Made by a program: the position numbers and the translations under genes
DNA from: Lederbergia citri
GTDB lineage: Bacteria > Bacillota > Bacilli > Bacillales > Bacillaceae_C
DNA: 64,000 nt
Reading direction: 5' to 3'
NCBI RefSeq assembly: GCF_018343625.1
Contig: NZ_JAGYPG010000001.1
Coordinates: forward strand, 602,342 to 666,341
Shown: positions 1 through 11,310 of the stretch, piece by piece
Numbering within the stretch: the first letter of the stretch is position 1
Layout: each line of letters begins with the position of its first letter
The notes under the pieces: model-generated
What the model saw: the letters and a program-made list of their open reading frames with translations, nothing else
The model's database searches: none
What the model was told of the DNA's origin: nothing

Positions 1-47
1 AGATACAAAAGAAACTAAAATAATAGATACGAAGGAGAGGGTGGGCC

Positions 48-1913
48 ATGCACGAAATAATAGAATTAAATGATTCTTTATCTAATAAAATCGCGGCGGG
101 TGAAGTAGTGGAGCGCCCAGCCTCTGTCGTTAAGGAATTGCTCGAAAATTCTATTGATGCAAAAAGTACAGTAATAGAAATAGATATAGAGGAAGCAGGC
201 TTAAGCAAAATCAGAGTAATAGATAATGGAAATGGCATAAGTGAAGAAGATGCACTTCTAGCTTTCAAAAGACATGCCACAAGCAAAATAAAAGATGAAA
301 ATGATTTGTTCCGAATTAGAACACTCGGGTTTAGAGGAGAAGCACTGCCAAGTATTGCCTCCGTGTCTAATCTACAATTAATGTCGGCAAAAGCAGGTCA
401 AGATGGAACAAAAGTAATTCTTGAAGGCGGCAAGCTGGTCCTTCATGAAAAGGCAGCTTCTCGAAAAGGAACCGATATTTCAGTTACAAATTTATTTTTT
501 AATACACCTGCTCGCTTAAAATATTTAAAAACAATTCATACTGAAATTGGTCATATATCTGATATTGTAAATCGTATTGCTTTGGCCCATCCAGAGGTAT
601 CCATCAGATTACGCCATAATGAACGGCTTTTACTTCATACGAATGGAAATGGAGATGTCCGTCAAGTTCTGGCAGCCATTTACGGATTATCAATAGCTAA
701 AAAGATGATTCCAGTTCAAGCGGAGTCCCTAGATTTTAAAGTCTCCGGATTCATATCTTTGCCGGAGGTCACACGTGCATCGCGAAACTACTTATCTACG
801 ATGTTAAACGGAAGATTTATAAAAAATTACTCGCTTATTAAAGCAGTGTTGGAAGGCTACCATACACTCTTGCCTATCAATCGCTTTCCTATCGTTTTAT
901 TATCAATAGAAATGGATCCGATTCTTGTAGATGTAAATGTCCATCCTGCAAAAATGGAAGTGCGGCTAAGTAAAGAAACGGAGCTAAATGAGCTAATTAC
1001 TACAACAATAAAAGAAGCCTTTAAAAAGCGAGAATTGATACCGTCAAGTAATCTTCAATCAATCAAAAGAACAATACCTATTTCAGAACAAACGACGTTA
1101 GAATTGGATAACAGTCAAATTACTGAAAAAAATACTTTCAAAACTCCGAATCAACCTAAAGTGCAGCAATATAACAAAGAAACGTTATTACCAACGGAAG
1201 AAATGAAAAAATTATACGAGCCTGCAGAAAAGAAGATTTCTCCAGGGTTTATTGCTAATGAAGCTTACATTGAAGACAGTATCGAGGTAGAGGAACCAAT
1301 AATAGAGAGTCCTCCTCAAAAGGACAATAATAGAATTCCTCCGCTATATCCAATTGGACAAATGCATGGTACTTATATATTTGCTCAAAACGATCAAGGT
1401 TTTTATATGATTGACCAGCACGCTGCACAGGAAAGAATTAAGTATGAATTTTACCGAGAAAAAGTGGGAGAAGTCGATAAAGAAGTACAAGAAATGCTTG
1501 TCCCCTTACACTTAGAGTTTTCCCGGGATGAAATTATTAAAATACAAGAATACAAGCAGGAATTAGAACAGATTGGAATTTTCTTAGAAGATTTCGGTAT
1601 GAATAGCTATATGATCAGATCCCATCCGAGCTGGTTTCCGAAAGGTCAGGAAGCTGAAATAATTGAGGAAATGATAGAACAGCTATTGACGATGAAAAAA
1701 ATAGATATAAAAAAAATAATGGAAGAGGCAGCCATTATGATGAGCTGTAAAGCTTCCATAAAAGCGAATCGATATTTGCGAAATGATGAAATACAAGCTT
1801 TACTAAATGAATTACGCAGAACAGAAGATCCATTTACGTGCCCGCACGGACGGCCAATCATCATTCATTTTTCAACAAATGAAATAGAAAAAATGTTTAA
1901 GAGAATTATGTAA
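48..1913 (+). CDS. mutL: DNA mismatch repair protein MutL
   Basis: MutL (621 aa) couples MutS mismatch recognition to strand nicking in methyl-independent mismatch repair. The N-terminal GHKL ATPase is clear: the ENSIDA motif near residue 33 and GFRGEAL near residue 94. After a low-complexity linker (about 330-430) comes the dimerisation/endonuclease domain with the metal-binding motif [12 protein letters not shown] near residue 461, so this is an endonuclease-type MutL as in other Bacilli. A strong Shine-Dalgarno (AAGGAGAGGG) lies 6-10 nt before the ATG. mutS would be expected just upstream, but the 47 bases visible do not show it. The following small gene starts 15 bp later and probably shares the transcript. 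Confidence 0.97.
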   Translation: MHEIIELNDSLSNKIAAGEVVERPASVVKELLENSIDAKSTVIEIDIEEAGLSKIRVIDNGNGISEEDALLAFKRHATSKIKDENDLFRIRTLGFRGEALPSIASVSNLQLMSAKAGQDGTKVILEGGKLVLHEKAASRKGTDISVTNLFFNTPARLKYLKTIHTEIGHISDIVNRIALAHPEVSIRLRHNERLLLHTNGNGDVRQVLAAIYGLSIAKKMIPVQAESLDFKVSGFISLPEVTRASRNYLSTMLNGRFIKNYSLIKAVLEGYHTLLPINRFPIVLLSIEMDPILVDVNVHPAKMEVRLSKETELNELITTTIKEAFKKRELIPSSNLQSIKRTIPISEQTTLELDNSQITEKNTFKTPNQPKVQQYNKETLLPTEEMKKLYEPAEKKISPGFIANEAYIEDSIEVEEPIIESPPQKDNNRIPPLYPIGQMHGTYIFAQNDQGFYMIDQHAAQERIKYEFYREKVGEVDKEVQEMLVPLHLEFSRDEIIKIQEYKQELEQIGIFLEDFGMNSYMIRSHPSWFPKGQEAEIIEEMIEQLLTMKKIDIKKIMEEAAIMMSCKASIKANRYLRNDEIQALLNELRRTEDPFTCPHGRPIIIHFSTNEIEKMFKRIM

Positions 1914-1927
1914 AAGGTGGAGAAGAG

Positions 1928-2182
1928 TTGACAACATTTTTAATTATTGCAGTAATTTTTACTTGTATTGCTGCACTTGTTGGAACATTGCTCGTTGGAA
2001 AAGATATTAGTGCAAAAATGAAAGAATATGAAACAGAAGGAGACACACTTGAGAACGAAATTGCAAGATCTCACGAATATGAATCGAAATCAATCAGTGT
2101 GAATATAAAATCCCTATCATGGATTTATATTGTTCTTATTCTTGTTGTCATATTTGTTTCTATAGGAATATTATTATATTGA
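1928..2182 (+). CDS. Small two-helix membrane protein, function unknown
   Basis: An 84-residue protein starting at TTG behind AAAGGTGGAGAAGAG. It has one hydrophobic segment at each end (about 4-22 and 62-83) separated by a charged region rich in Glu and Lys, so it is a predicted two-pass membrane protein with a loop of about 40 residues. I do not recognise the family. It sits 14 bp after mutL and is followed directly by a strong terminator, so it is the last gene of the mutL transcript. The good ribosome site and tight packing make it a real gene; the function cannot be read from the sequence. Confidence 0.7.
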   Translation: MTTFLIIAVIFTCIAALVGTLLVGKDISAKMKEYETEGDTLENEIARSHEYESKSISVNIKSLSWIYIVLILVVIFVSIGILLY

Positions 2183-2185
2183 CTT

Positions 2186-2212
2186 AAAAGACCTTTAAAA
2201 GGTCTTTTTTTA
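2186..2212 (+). terminator. Rho-independent terminator after the mutL transcript
   Basis: Near-perfect palindrome AAAAGACCTTT / AAAGGTCTTTT running into a T tract, four bases after the stop codon of the small membrane protein gene. Confidence 0.85.
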
Positions 2213-2272
2213 TTAAATATACAATAATATTGTTATGTAAACAAAAAGTAAATATAAACATAAATTACCTAA

Positions 2273-3814
<1,542 letters not shown>

Positions 3815-3856
3815 GTAATGCTTTCATCCACAATTCATTTGAAAGGAAGGATGAAT

Positions 3857-5497
3857 GTGAATAAATTATCAGGACTTAATAGGGAAAAGCAATTAGATCA
3901 ATTAGCGAAAACACAGTACGATGTATTAGTCATTGGCGGTGGTATAACAGGAGCAGGAATCGCATTCGACGCGGCAACGAGAGGAATGAATACAGCACTC
4001 GTTGAAATGCAAGATTTTGCTGCAGGAACGTCCAGTCGTTCAACAAAACTAGTCCATGGCGGGTTGCGATATTTAAAACAACTTGAAATAAAAGAAGTTT
4101 CCGATCTCGGAAAAGAAAGAGCAATAGTATATGAAAATGGTCCACATGTGACGACTCCGGAATGGATGCTCCTTCCTTTCTATGAAAAAGGCACATTTGG
4201 AAAGTTCACGACTTCAATTGGATTGAAAGTATACGATTTTTTAGCAAGAGTTAAAAAAGATGAACGCAGGACCATTTTATCCAGTGAAGAAACATTAGCG
4301 AAGGAACCGCTGATCAAAAAAGAGGGATTATTAGGCGGTGGTTACTACGTAGAATATCGTACAGATGATGCTAGACTTACAATAGAAGTCATTAAAGCTG
4401 CAAGTGAGCATGGTGCTGACTTGATGAATTATGCAAAAGTCGAAAAGCTCCTTTATGATGAACAAGGAAAAGTAAGTGGAGCTGAGATTAAGGATTTAGT
4501 TTCTGGTAAAGAATATACTATTCGAGCGAAAATTATTATTAATGCAACAGGTCCATGGGTCGATCAATTGCGAACTCTCGACCACTCTAAAGAAGGGAAA
4601 CATTTACAGCTATCAAAAGGAGTGCACATTGTATTTGATCAATCTATCTTTCCTTTAAAACAAGCTGTTTATTTTGATGCACCTGATGGAAGAATGATCT
4701 TTGCCATTCCACGTGGCAGAAAAACATATGTGGGAACAACCGATACTTTTTACGATGGGGATATAGAAAATCCGAAGCCCCTTAAAGAAGATATTAATTA
4801 TTTAATAGAATGTATTCAATATATGTTTCCAACGCTTCACGTTGTTCATACAGACATCGAATCAAGTTGGGCTGGTCTCAGGCCACTGATATACGAAGAC
4901 GGAAAAAATCCATCTGAAATTTCTCGAAAAGATGAAATATGGGTTTCAGAGAGCGGGCTTATTACAATTGCCGGTGGTAAATTGACAGGCTACAGAAAAA
5001 TGGCCGAGACGACCGTCACTCTTATTGCCAATGAACTTAACAAAAAAGGTTCGAGTCACTATGGACCTTCAAAAACAAAATCGTTGCCAATCTCAGGAGG
5101 AAAAGTTGGTGGTTCAGAAAAGCTAGATGCATTTATTAATCACCAAAAGGAAAAGGCAAAAACCTTTGGTCTTACGGAAGACGAAGTGGTTCAGCTTTCC
5201 ACTTTTTACGGTTCAAATGTGGAGGATGTTTATTCATTTATTGAGGAAGGAAAACAGTTGCCACCAATCATTTATGCTCGCTTGATGTATGCAATTCATT
5301 ATGAAATGACGATAAAACCAGTCGATTTCTTCATTAGAAGAACTGGATGGCTATATTTTAATATCGATGAAATCGAAAAGTGGAAACAGCATGTTTTAGA
5401 TATTATGGCAGACATATATCAATGGAATGATCATCAGTTTAATGAATATGAAGAAGAGTTGAATCATGCATTGACGACTGCAAGCTTTCAAGTTTAA
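3857..5497 (+). CDS. glpD: Aerobic glycerol-3-phosphate dehydrogenase
   Basis: Membrane-associated FAD enzyme oxidising glycerol-3-phosphate to dihydroxyacetone phosphate and passing electrons to quinone. The Rossmann FAD motif VIGGGITGAGIAFDAATRG lies near the N terminus, followed by SSRSTKLVHGGLRYL, which is typical of GlpD. The C-terminal GlpD domain is present. Three in-frame starts exist: 3818, ATG 3851 and GTG 3857. I chose 3857 (546 aa) because the Shine-Dalgarno AAGGAAGG ends at 3850, giving 6 nt spacing; ATG 3851 would have none. It follows glpK closely and completes the glycerol pathway. Confidence 0.95.
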   Translation: MNKLSGLNREKQLDQLAKTQYDVLVIGGGITGAGIAFDAATRGMNTALVEMQDFAAGTSSRSTKLVHGGLRYLKQLEIKEVSDLGKERAIVYENGPHVTTPEWMLLPFYEKGTFGKFTTSIGLKVYDFLARVKKDERRTILSSEETLAKEPLIKKEGLLGGGYYVEYRTDDARLTIEVIKAASEHGADLMNYAKVEKLLYDEQGKVSGAEIKDLVSGKEYTIRAKIIINATGPWVDQLRTLDHSKEGKHLQLSKGVHIVFDQSIFPLKQAVYFDAPDGRMIFAIPRGRKTYVGTTDTFYDGDIENPKPLKEDINYLIECIQYMFPTLHVVHTDIESSWAGLRPLIYEDGKNPSEISRKDEIWVSESGLITIAGGKLTGYRKMAETTVTLIANELNKKGSSHYGPSKTKSLPISGGKVGGSEKLDAFINHQKEKAKTFGLTEDEVVQLSTFYGSNVEDVYSFIEEGKQLPPIIYARLMYAIHYEMTIKPVDFFIRRTGWLYFNIDEIEKWKQHVLDIMADIYQWNDHQFNEYEEELNHALTTASFQV

Positions 5498-5561
5498 ATA
5501 GAAATTGGTAAGATAAGGCTGATGCGTATGTAAAAGTCATGATGAAGAGGTTGGCATAGAA

Positions 5562-6494
5562 ATGCAAAAATTAGTCGTTATCGTAGGCCCTACAGCAGTA
5601 GGAAAAACAAAATTAAGTATAGAAATCGCAAAACGTTTTAATGGTGAGATTATAAGTGGAGATTCCATGCAAGTGTACAAAGGAATGGATATTGGCACTG
5701 CAAAAATCACAACTGAAGAAATGGAAGGAATACCCCACCATCTTATCGATATTAAAGAACCAGACGAAACTTTTTCTGTGGCTGAATTTCAAACATTAGT
5801 AAGGGAAAAAATTACTGAGATTACGAATCGCAATGCACTACCAATCATAGTAGGTGGTACCGGCCTCTATATCCAGTCGGTTATATTCGACTATCATTTT
5901 TCCGAAAGTGAAAGTGATCGCCCACAGATAAATTTGCAAGACAAAACACCATTGGAACTTCATAAAAAACTTGAATCCATTGATCCAGAGAGCGCTCGAA
6001 AAATTCATCCGAATAATGTAAGAAGAGTGATAAGAGCTATAGAGATTTTTGAGCAGACTGGCAAGACAATGACGGATTTGCAAAGTGAACAAAAGAAGAC
6101 CATTTTATATAATACAGCTTTAGTTGGACTGACAATGGATAGAGAAATATTATACGAAAGAATTAATAAAAGGGTAGACATGATGATGGAAGAAGGTCTT
6201 TTGTCTGAAGTCGAACATTTTTATAAAAATGGCATTTCCAGAGATGCTCAATCTGTAAAGGCAATCGGATATAAGGAAATTTACGATTATTTAGATGGAA
6301 AAGTATCTTTAGACGAAGCGATCATTCTTTTAAAAAAGAACACACGTCATTACGCAAAAAGACAATTTACTTGGTTTCGAAATAAAATGGATATAGCATG
6401 GTTTGATTTGACTGAAGAAAGGGAACACTTGAAAAAAACAAGAGAGATTATTGATTTCATTGCAGGAAAGCTGCAATTAAAATCGAATACATAA
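5562..6494 (+). CDS. miaA: tRNA dimethylallyltransferase
   Basis: MiaA (310 aa) transfers a dimethylallyl group to A37 of tRNAs that read codons starting with U. The P-loop GPTAVGKT is at residues 8-15, followed by the conserved [17 protein letters not shown], the VGGTGLYI motif near residue 97, and the C-terminal [12 protein letters not shown]. Length is typical. Just before it is GATGAAGAGG. The gene lies 26 bp upstream of hfq, the same pairing as in Bacillus and many other bacteria, so co-transcription is likely. Confidence 0.97.
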   Translation: MQKLVVIVGPTAVGKTKLSIEIAKRFNGEIISGDSMQVYKGMDIGTAKITTEEMEGIPHHLIDIKEPDETFSVAEFQTLVREKITEITNRNALPIIVGGTGLYIQSVIFDYHFSESESDRPQINLQDKTPLELHKKLESIDPESARKIHPNNVRRVIRAIEIFEQTGKTMTDLQSEQKKTILYNTALVGLTMDREILYERINKRVDMMMEEGLLSEVEHFYKNGISRDAQSVKAIGYKEIYDYLDGKVSLDEAIILLKKNTRHYAKRQFTWFRNKMDIAWFDLTEEREHLKKTREIIDFIAGKLQLKSNT

Positions 6495-6520
6495 GTATAG
6501 AGATAAAAGAGGAGGCCATA

Positions 6521-6751
6521 ATGATGAAACAGCCAATTAATATTCAAGATCAATTCCTTAATCAACTAAGAAAGGAATCAGTACCTGTAACTGTTTTCTT
6601 ATTGAACGGTTTTCAGCTTCGAGGAAATGTAAAGGGCTTTGATAATTTTACTGTATTGTTTGAAAGCGAGGGCAAGCAGCAGCTTGTTTTCAAACATGCA
6701 ATTTCTACTTTTTCTCCTCAACGGAACGTACAAATCAATTATGAAGAGTAA
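6521..6751 (+). CDS. hfq: RNA chaperone Hfq
   Basis: Hfq (76 aa) is a hexameric Sm-like RNA chaperone. The Sm1 region ([20 protein letters not shown]) and the Sm2 motif FKHAIST are both intact. The Shine-Dalgarno is AGAGGAGG before two adjacent ATG codons (6521, 6524); either could be used. It lies immediately downstream of miaA. Past the stop codon comes a long imperfect stem-loop (6769-6840) and then about 450 bp of dispersed repeats, so transcription probably ends there. Confidence 0.96.
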   Translation: MMKQPINIQDQFLNQLRKESVPVTVFLLNGFQLRGNVKGFDNFTVLFESEGKQQLVFKHAISTFSPQRNVQINYEE

Positions 6752-6768
6752 TACCATTTCGTAAAAAG

Positions 6769-6840
6769 AAACCGTCTTTTCTACTTAAAATGGACATCAC
6801 TTTGATGATGTGATGTTCATAATAGTAGAATTGGCGGTTT
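6769..6840 (+). terminator. Long imperfect stem-loop after hfq
   Basis: Three nested pairing blocks can be traced: AAACCG with CGGTTT, CTACT with AGTAG, and GACATCAC with GTGATGTT around a short loop. The 3' side continues with ATTTCATTTCC rather than a clean T tract. It may serve as the miaA-hfq terminator or be a structured 3' element. Confidence 0.45.
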
Positions 6841-6929
6841 ATTTCATTTCCTATTCACATCTTGAATATAATGTAGAACGCATAGTTTGGCTCCCTTTAT
6901 TGGATAGGACTTGAGTTTACAACTAAGTT

Positions 6930-7286
6930 GTTGGAGCTGATGGCGTGAGAATCCTGCGGGAAAAAGAGTACCGGAGCACTACAGGCGAACATGCTCCGAT
7001 GAGGCTCCCGATTGATGTTTAGCTGTAAGGAGCCAGACTCTCGAGGTCATAAACCCGTGTAATTAATAGTCATAAAACGGACTTTTTTCACTCAGAACAT
7101 TTGCTTGTCAATGGGCGGTTGGATGCAGTCAGGAAGGCGTTGTAACGTACAAGGATGTAAAGCGACAGGACGTCTCTGACTGAGCCTGCAACAGTACGTT
7201 AAGCCCTTAGTCTTTCTTTTTTAATCAGGCGCCATTCGCCTTTCGTTACCCGCGGAAAGCAAGTGTCTGAAGCGCCAATCAACATA
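6930..7286. repeat. Composite intergenic repeat: family-1 element split by a family-2 element
   Basis: The 600 bp between hfq and spoVK have no gene. The outer parts (6930-7017 with CCTGCGGGAAAAAGAG and GAGGCTCCCG, then 7249-7286 with CCCGCGGAAAGCAAGTG) look like the two halves of one Bacillaceae intergenic repeat I know from memory. Between them (about 7018-7248) lies a different element that shares GAACATTTGCTTGTC (7095-7109) and TCGAGGTCA with copies elsewhere in this window. See the findings for the nesting. Confidence 0.6.
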
Positions 7287-7369
7287 CATAGTTTAGATGA
7301 GCAAAAAATAAAAAATGGAACCAATCTCATTTCTGGGCGTATACTGGTTTTGAATGTGAGGTGATGGGG

Positions 7370-8317
7370 ATGAGTGAGCCAATACGTATGAAAAATAATG
7401 GTCAAATCAGCATCATGTTAAACGTAAACAAAAGAGAAAAAATAAAAGTTCAAAATAAACCGATACCGTCTAAACCATTATCACATGAACATGCAGTTTT
7501 AAACGAAATTGAAAATGAAATGAATACGCTCGTTGGAATGGAACAAATAAAAAAAATGATGAAAGAAGTTTATGCATGGATATATATCAATAAAAAGAGA
7601 GAAGAAGCTGGCTTAAAAGCAGGTCAGCAAGTCCTTCATATGATGTTTAAAGGAAATCCTGGGACTGGAAAAACAACTGTGGCACGGTTAATCGGCAAGT
7701 TATTTCAAAAAATGGATGTCCTTCCGAAAGGACATCTAATTGAAGCGGAACGCGCTGATCTCGTCGGAGAATATATTGGCCATACCGCCCAAAAAACGAG
7801 AGATCTCATTAAAAAAGCAACAGGGGGAATTCTCTTTGTTGATGAGGCTTACTCACTTGGTCGCGGTGGTGAAAAAGATTTTGGAAAAGAAGCGATAGAT
7901 ACATTAGTTAAGCATATGGAAGACAAACAAAATGAATTTATTTTAATTCTTGCCGGATATTCTAGAGAAATGGATTATTTTCTTAGTTTAAACCCTGGAC
8001 TACAATCACGATTTCCACTCGTTTTTCACTTTCCAGATTATACAGTGAACGAATTAATGGAAATCGGGAAAAGAATGCTCGATGAAAAAGAATATACGAT
8101 CAGTAAGGACGCGGAGACAAAATTAAAAGATCATCTATTATATGTTAGAGGGATAAAAGGCGATACCTTTTCAAATGGCCGTTATGTGCGCAATGTCATT
8201 GAAAAAGCAATACGAGCACAAGCAATGCGGCTTCTTAATGAACATCATTTAGAACGAACGGCTTTATCATCTCTCATAAGCGAAGATTTTATTTTTCCTG
8301 AGACCAATATGATATAA
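7370..8317 (+). CDS. spoVK: Stage V sporulation protein K (AAA+ ATPase)
   Basis: SpoVK is a CbxX/CfqX-type AAA+ ATPase made in the mother cell and needed for spore maturation; its exact substrate is not established. Walker A is GNPGTGKTT, Walker B is ILFVDEAYSL, and the arginine-finger region SRFPLVFHFPDYT is present. I chose ATG 7370 (315 aa) because GAGGTG at 7358-7363 leaves 6 nt spacing; GTG 7361 and ATG 7364 overlap that ribosome site. In B. subtilis spoVK also lies between hfq and hflX, so the locus is conserved. It stands alone between two repeat-filled gaps, consistent with its own sporulation promoter, which I could not identify with confidence. Confidence 0.93.
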   Translation: MSEPIRMKNNGQISIMLNVNKREKIKVQNKPIPSKPLSHEHAVLNEIENEMNTLVGMEQIKKMMKEVYAWIYINKKREEAGLKAGQQVLHMMFKGNPGTGKTTVARLIGKLFQKMDVLPKGHLIEAERADLVGEYIGHTAQKTRDLIKKATGGILFVDEAYSLGRGGEKDFGKEAIDTLVKHMEDKQNEFILILAGYSREMDYFLSLNPGLQSRFPLVFHFPDYTVNELMEIGKRMLDEKEYTISKDAETKLKDHLLYVRGIKGDTFSNGRYVRNVIEKAIRAQAMRLLNEHHLERTALSSLISEDFIFPETNMI

Positions 8318-8322
8318 ATTCA

Positions 8323-8351
8323 GCTGTTCTTTCTTTTTAGAACAGCCTTTC
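8323..8351 (+). terminator. Terminator after spoVK
   Basis: Stem GCTGTTCT / AGAACAGC with a T-rich loop, followed by CTTTCTTATT. It begins 6 bases after the stop codon. Confidence 0.6.
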
Positions 8352-8399
8352 TTATTCCAAGAAAATATAGATTGAAACTTTGTTGTGAGCTTTTAAGAA

Positions 8400-8588
8400 T
8401 ATAGTTCCCGTCTAGCTCAAGCAGCCAGCGCCTATCAAACTTTCGGTTTATTCGTACGCGCTCGCCAAGTGTCTAGCTGCAGGCTTCAATCTCTCGCGGT
8501 CATAATCCAGCGGAAATAAAGTCAAAGAGCGACTTTTTTGCCTCAGCAACAGGACGTCGCTGATCAGGCGCTTCGCTTTTGTTTTTTT
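8400..8588. repeat. Family-2 dispersed repeat, copy B
   Basis: The 340 bp between spoVK and hflX contain no gene but a copy of the dispersed family: GTTCCCGTCTAGC near 8403, a 26-base block at 8515-8540 (AATAAAGTCAAAGAGCGACT followed by TTTTTG) identical to 34620-34645, then CTGATCAGGCGC and CGCTTTT at the right end. Confidence 0.65.
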
Positions 8589-8655
8589 GATTCGTTTTCT
8601 ATAATACATTTTGATATGATGAGGCTAGGGCAATTGAAAGAAAGTAGGGATTTTC

Positions 8656-9906
8656 TTGCAGGAAAACAATGTAGAAAAGGCAATTCTTGTCGGCTGCCAA
8701 CTTCAAGAAAATGATGATCGATTTACATATTCAATGGCAGAGCTTGATTCTTTAGTGGCTACGGCCCAAGGTAAGACCATTGCCACCCTTTCCCAAAAAC
8801 TCGACAGGTCGCATCCTGCTACGTATATTGGCAAAGGAAAATTAGAAGAACTACAACAATTAGAAACGGAGCTTGAGGCCGATCTTATTATTATTAACGA
8901 TGAATTGACTCCTAGCCAGCTTCGTAATCTGCAAAATAGTTTAAAAGGGAGAGTTTTAGATCGAACGCAACTTATTTTAGATATATTTGCACAGAGGGCA
9001 CGTTCTAGAGAGGGTAAATTACAAGTTGAATATGCACAGCTTCAGTATTTATTGCCGAGATTAGCTGGACAGGGAACAGCTCTTTCGAGACTGGGTGGAG
9101 GAATTGGTACGAGGGGTCCTGGAGAAACTCAGCTTGAAACGGATCGGCGCCATATTCGCCGTAGAATTAATGAAATTAAAAAGCAATTGCAGCTCGTCGT
9201 GGAACAGAGGGAGCGATATCGGGAAAGAAGAAAACGAAATAAGGCATTCCAAATTGCTATTGTCGGTTATACAAATGCGGGAAAATCAACATTGTTCAAT
9301 CGTCTTTCAACGGCGGAATCCCTTGAAGAAAACCAATTATTTGCTACTCTAGATCCAATGACAAGAAAACTCGTTCTTCCAAGTGGTTATTCTACAATCA
9401 TAACGGATACAGTCGGGTTTATTCAGGATTTGCCTACTTCATTAATTGCCGCCTTCCGGTCGACTTTAGAAGAGGTAAAAGGCGCTGATTTATTACTTCA
9501 TGTAGTTGACAGTTCCAACCCTGATTACACAAACCATGAAAAAACCGTTCAAAGGCTTTTGAAGGAATTAGAAATGGATCAGTTACCTCAACTTACCGTA
9601 TACAATAAAGCAGATGAAACTCATTCTGATTTTGTTCCTAGTTCCGGTGAGTATATTATTATGAGTGCCTTTGATGAAAATGATCGAAATCACTTAAAGA
9701 AAAAAATTGAAGACATGGCTGTTTTAAGTATGCATTACTATCAAGTTGTCATTCCATCCAATGAAGGAAGGCTTCTATCGGTATTAAAAAATGATACAAT
9801 TTTACGTGAACTTATATTTCTTGAGGAAGATCAGGCTTATAAGTGCAAAGGGTATGTGCATAAAGATCATCCAGTAATGGGATCTTTAAAATTATTTGAG
9901 CTTTAA
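8656..9906 (+). CDS. hflX: GTPase HflX
   Basis: HflX (416 aa) is a ribosome-binding GTPase that splits stalled or hibernating 70S ribosomes. The N-terminal HflX domain carries the glycine-rich [20 protein letters not shown] motif near residue 145-165, then a coiled coil, then the G domain with G1 [10 protein letters not shown]3 DTVGF and G4 NKAD. The start is TTG at 8656, 5 bases after TAGGGA; no better ATG exists nearby. The PLP enzyme gene follows after 14 bp, matching the B. subtilis ynbA-ynbB order. Confidence 0.95.
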   Translation: MQENNVEKAILVGCQLQENDDRFTYSMAELDSLVATAQGKTIATLSQKLDRSHPATYIGKGKLEELQQLETELEADLIIINDELTPSQLRNLQNSLKGRVLDRTQLILDIFAQRARSREGKLQVEYAQLQYLLPRLAGQGTALSRLGGGIGTRGPGETQLETDRRHIRRRINEIKKQLQLVVEQRERYRERRKRNKAFQIAIVGYTNAGKSTLFNRLSTAESLEENQLFATLDPMTRKLVLPSGYSTIITDTVGFIQDLPTSLIAAFRSTLEEVKGADLLLHVVDSSNPDYTNHEKTVQRLLKELEMDQLPQLTVYNKADETHSDFVPSSGEYIIMSAFDENDRNHLKKKIEDMAVLSMHYYQVVIPSNEGRLLSVLKNDTILRELIFLEEDQAYKCKGYVHKDHPVMGSLKLFEL

Positions 9907-9920
9907 AGGGGTATTGCAAC

Positions 9921-11192
9921 ATGAATCATAGATTACATTATAGCAATGAATTACAATCCATCATTGAAGAAATAGAAAATCAAATTTTACCAATCCATCG
10001 GGAAATTGACCGGATGATCGAGATCAACCAATACAGAGTGTTAAAAAGCTTCCAAGACAATCGGGTAAGTGATACTTATTTTACCCCTTCAACAGGCTAC
10101 GGCTATGGGGATATCGGCAGAGATGCATTGGAAAAAATATATGCAGACGTGTTTGGAGCGGAAGCGGGATTAGTGCGACCGCAAATTATTTCTGGAACGC
10201 ATGCCATTTCCATTGCTTTGTTTGGAGTATTACGTCCAGGAGACGAACTTTTATATATTACAGGTAAGCCATATGATACGTTAGAAGAGATAGTCGGTAT
10301 TCGTGGAGAAAACAATGGATCTTTAAAGGAATTTGGAATTGGTTATAGCTGCGTCGAGCTAACGGAAACAGGGGAAATTGATTTCTCGGCGGTTAGGAAT
10401 GCGATGAAGCCAAACACAAAAGTAATCGGCATCCAACGTTCAAAAGGCTATGCTAATAGACCTTCATTCACGATTGAAAACATTAAAGAAATGGTTCAAT
10501 TCGTGAAAGAGATAAACCCTGATGTAATTGTTTTCGTTGATAACTGCTATGGAGAATTTGTCGAGGATTTTGAACCATGCCATGTAGGTGCTGATTTAAT
10601 GGCAGGCTCGCTTATTAAAAATCCGGGCGGCGGAATTGTTAAAACAGGTGGATATATAGTAGGAAAGAAAAAATGGGTGGAAGCTTGTTCCTACCGTATG
10701 ACGTCTCCGGGTATCGGATCCGAAGCAGGGGCTTCATTATATAGTTTACTTGAAATGTATCAAGGCTTTTTCTTAGCTCCTCATATAACAGGCCAAGCGT
10801 TAAAAGGTGCTGTTTTTACATCCGCTTTGCTGGAGAGAGTAGGGTTATCTACGTTGCCAAAATGGGATGCAAAACGAACGGATTTAATTCAGTCTGTCCA
10901 ATTCGATAATGAGCAAATGATGATTGAATTTTGTCAAGCCATTCAATACGCATCACCAGTAGACTCATATGTAACGCCATACCCAAGTTATATGCCGGGC
11001 TATGAAGATGATGTCATAATGGCGGCAGGGGCATTTATTCAAGGTGCCAGCATCGAATTATCAGCCGATGGCCCCATTAGACCTCCATATACAGCTTATG
11101 TTCAAGGTGGATTAACGTATGCACATGTAAAAATTGCCATTACGATGGCGTTAAATCGTTTGATCGAAAAAGGTTTAATCCATCTTAAATAA
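9921..11192 (+). CDS. ynbB: PLP-dependent methionine gamma-lyase family protein YnbB
   Basis: A 423-residue fold-type I PLP enzyme of the family annotated as YnbB or 'aluminium resistance protein'. The PLP lysine is in the segment [20 protein letters not shown], and [11 protein letters not shown] supplies the cofactor-binding Asp. The true substrate is not established for this family. Its place between hflX and glnA is as in B. subtilis, except that glnR, which should follow, is absent. A terminator closes the transcript at 11205-11234. Confidence 0.85.
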   Translation: MNHRLHYSNELQSIIEEIENQILPIHREIDRMIEINQYRVLKSFQDNRVSDTYFTPSTGYGYGDIGRDALEKIYADVFGAEAGLVRPQIISGTHAISIALFGVLRPGDELLYITGKPYDTLEEIVGIRGENNGSLKEFGIGYSCVELTETGEIDFSAVRNAMKPNTKVIGIQRSKGYANRPSFTIENIKEMVQFVKEINPDVIVFVDNCYGEFVEDFEPCHVGADLMAGSLIKNPGGGIVKTGGYIVGKKKWVEACSYRMTSPGIGSEAGASLYSLLEMYQGFFLAPHITGQALKGAVFTSALLERVGLSTLPKWDAKRTDLIQSVQFDNEQMMIEFCQAIQYASPVDSYVTPYPSYMPGYEDDVIMAAGAFIQGASIELSADGPIRPPYTAYVQGGLTYAHVKIAITMALNRLIEKGLIHLK

Positions 11193-11204
11193 GGAATATA
11201 TAGT

Positions 11205-11234
11205 AAAGACAGCAAAAAAATGCTGTCTTTTTTT
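11205..11234 (+). terminator. Terminator after ynbB
   Basis: Perfect 10-bp stem AAAGACAGCA / TGCTGTCTTT around six A, followed by a T tract. It separates the hflX-ynbB transcript from glnA. Confidence 0.88.
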
Positions 11235-11310
11235 AGATTTTTTTTGTAAAATTTTTAAGTACATTTTTTACGATGGACTACGTTCATCAATTAGGAGGAT
11301 ACTGGGAAAA

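Noticed and set aside
11245..11263. GlnR/TnrA operator before glnA
   Set aside because: TGT and ACA are separated by two bases more than the 17-bp consensus allows, and the match rests on an AT-rich stretch.
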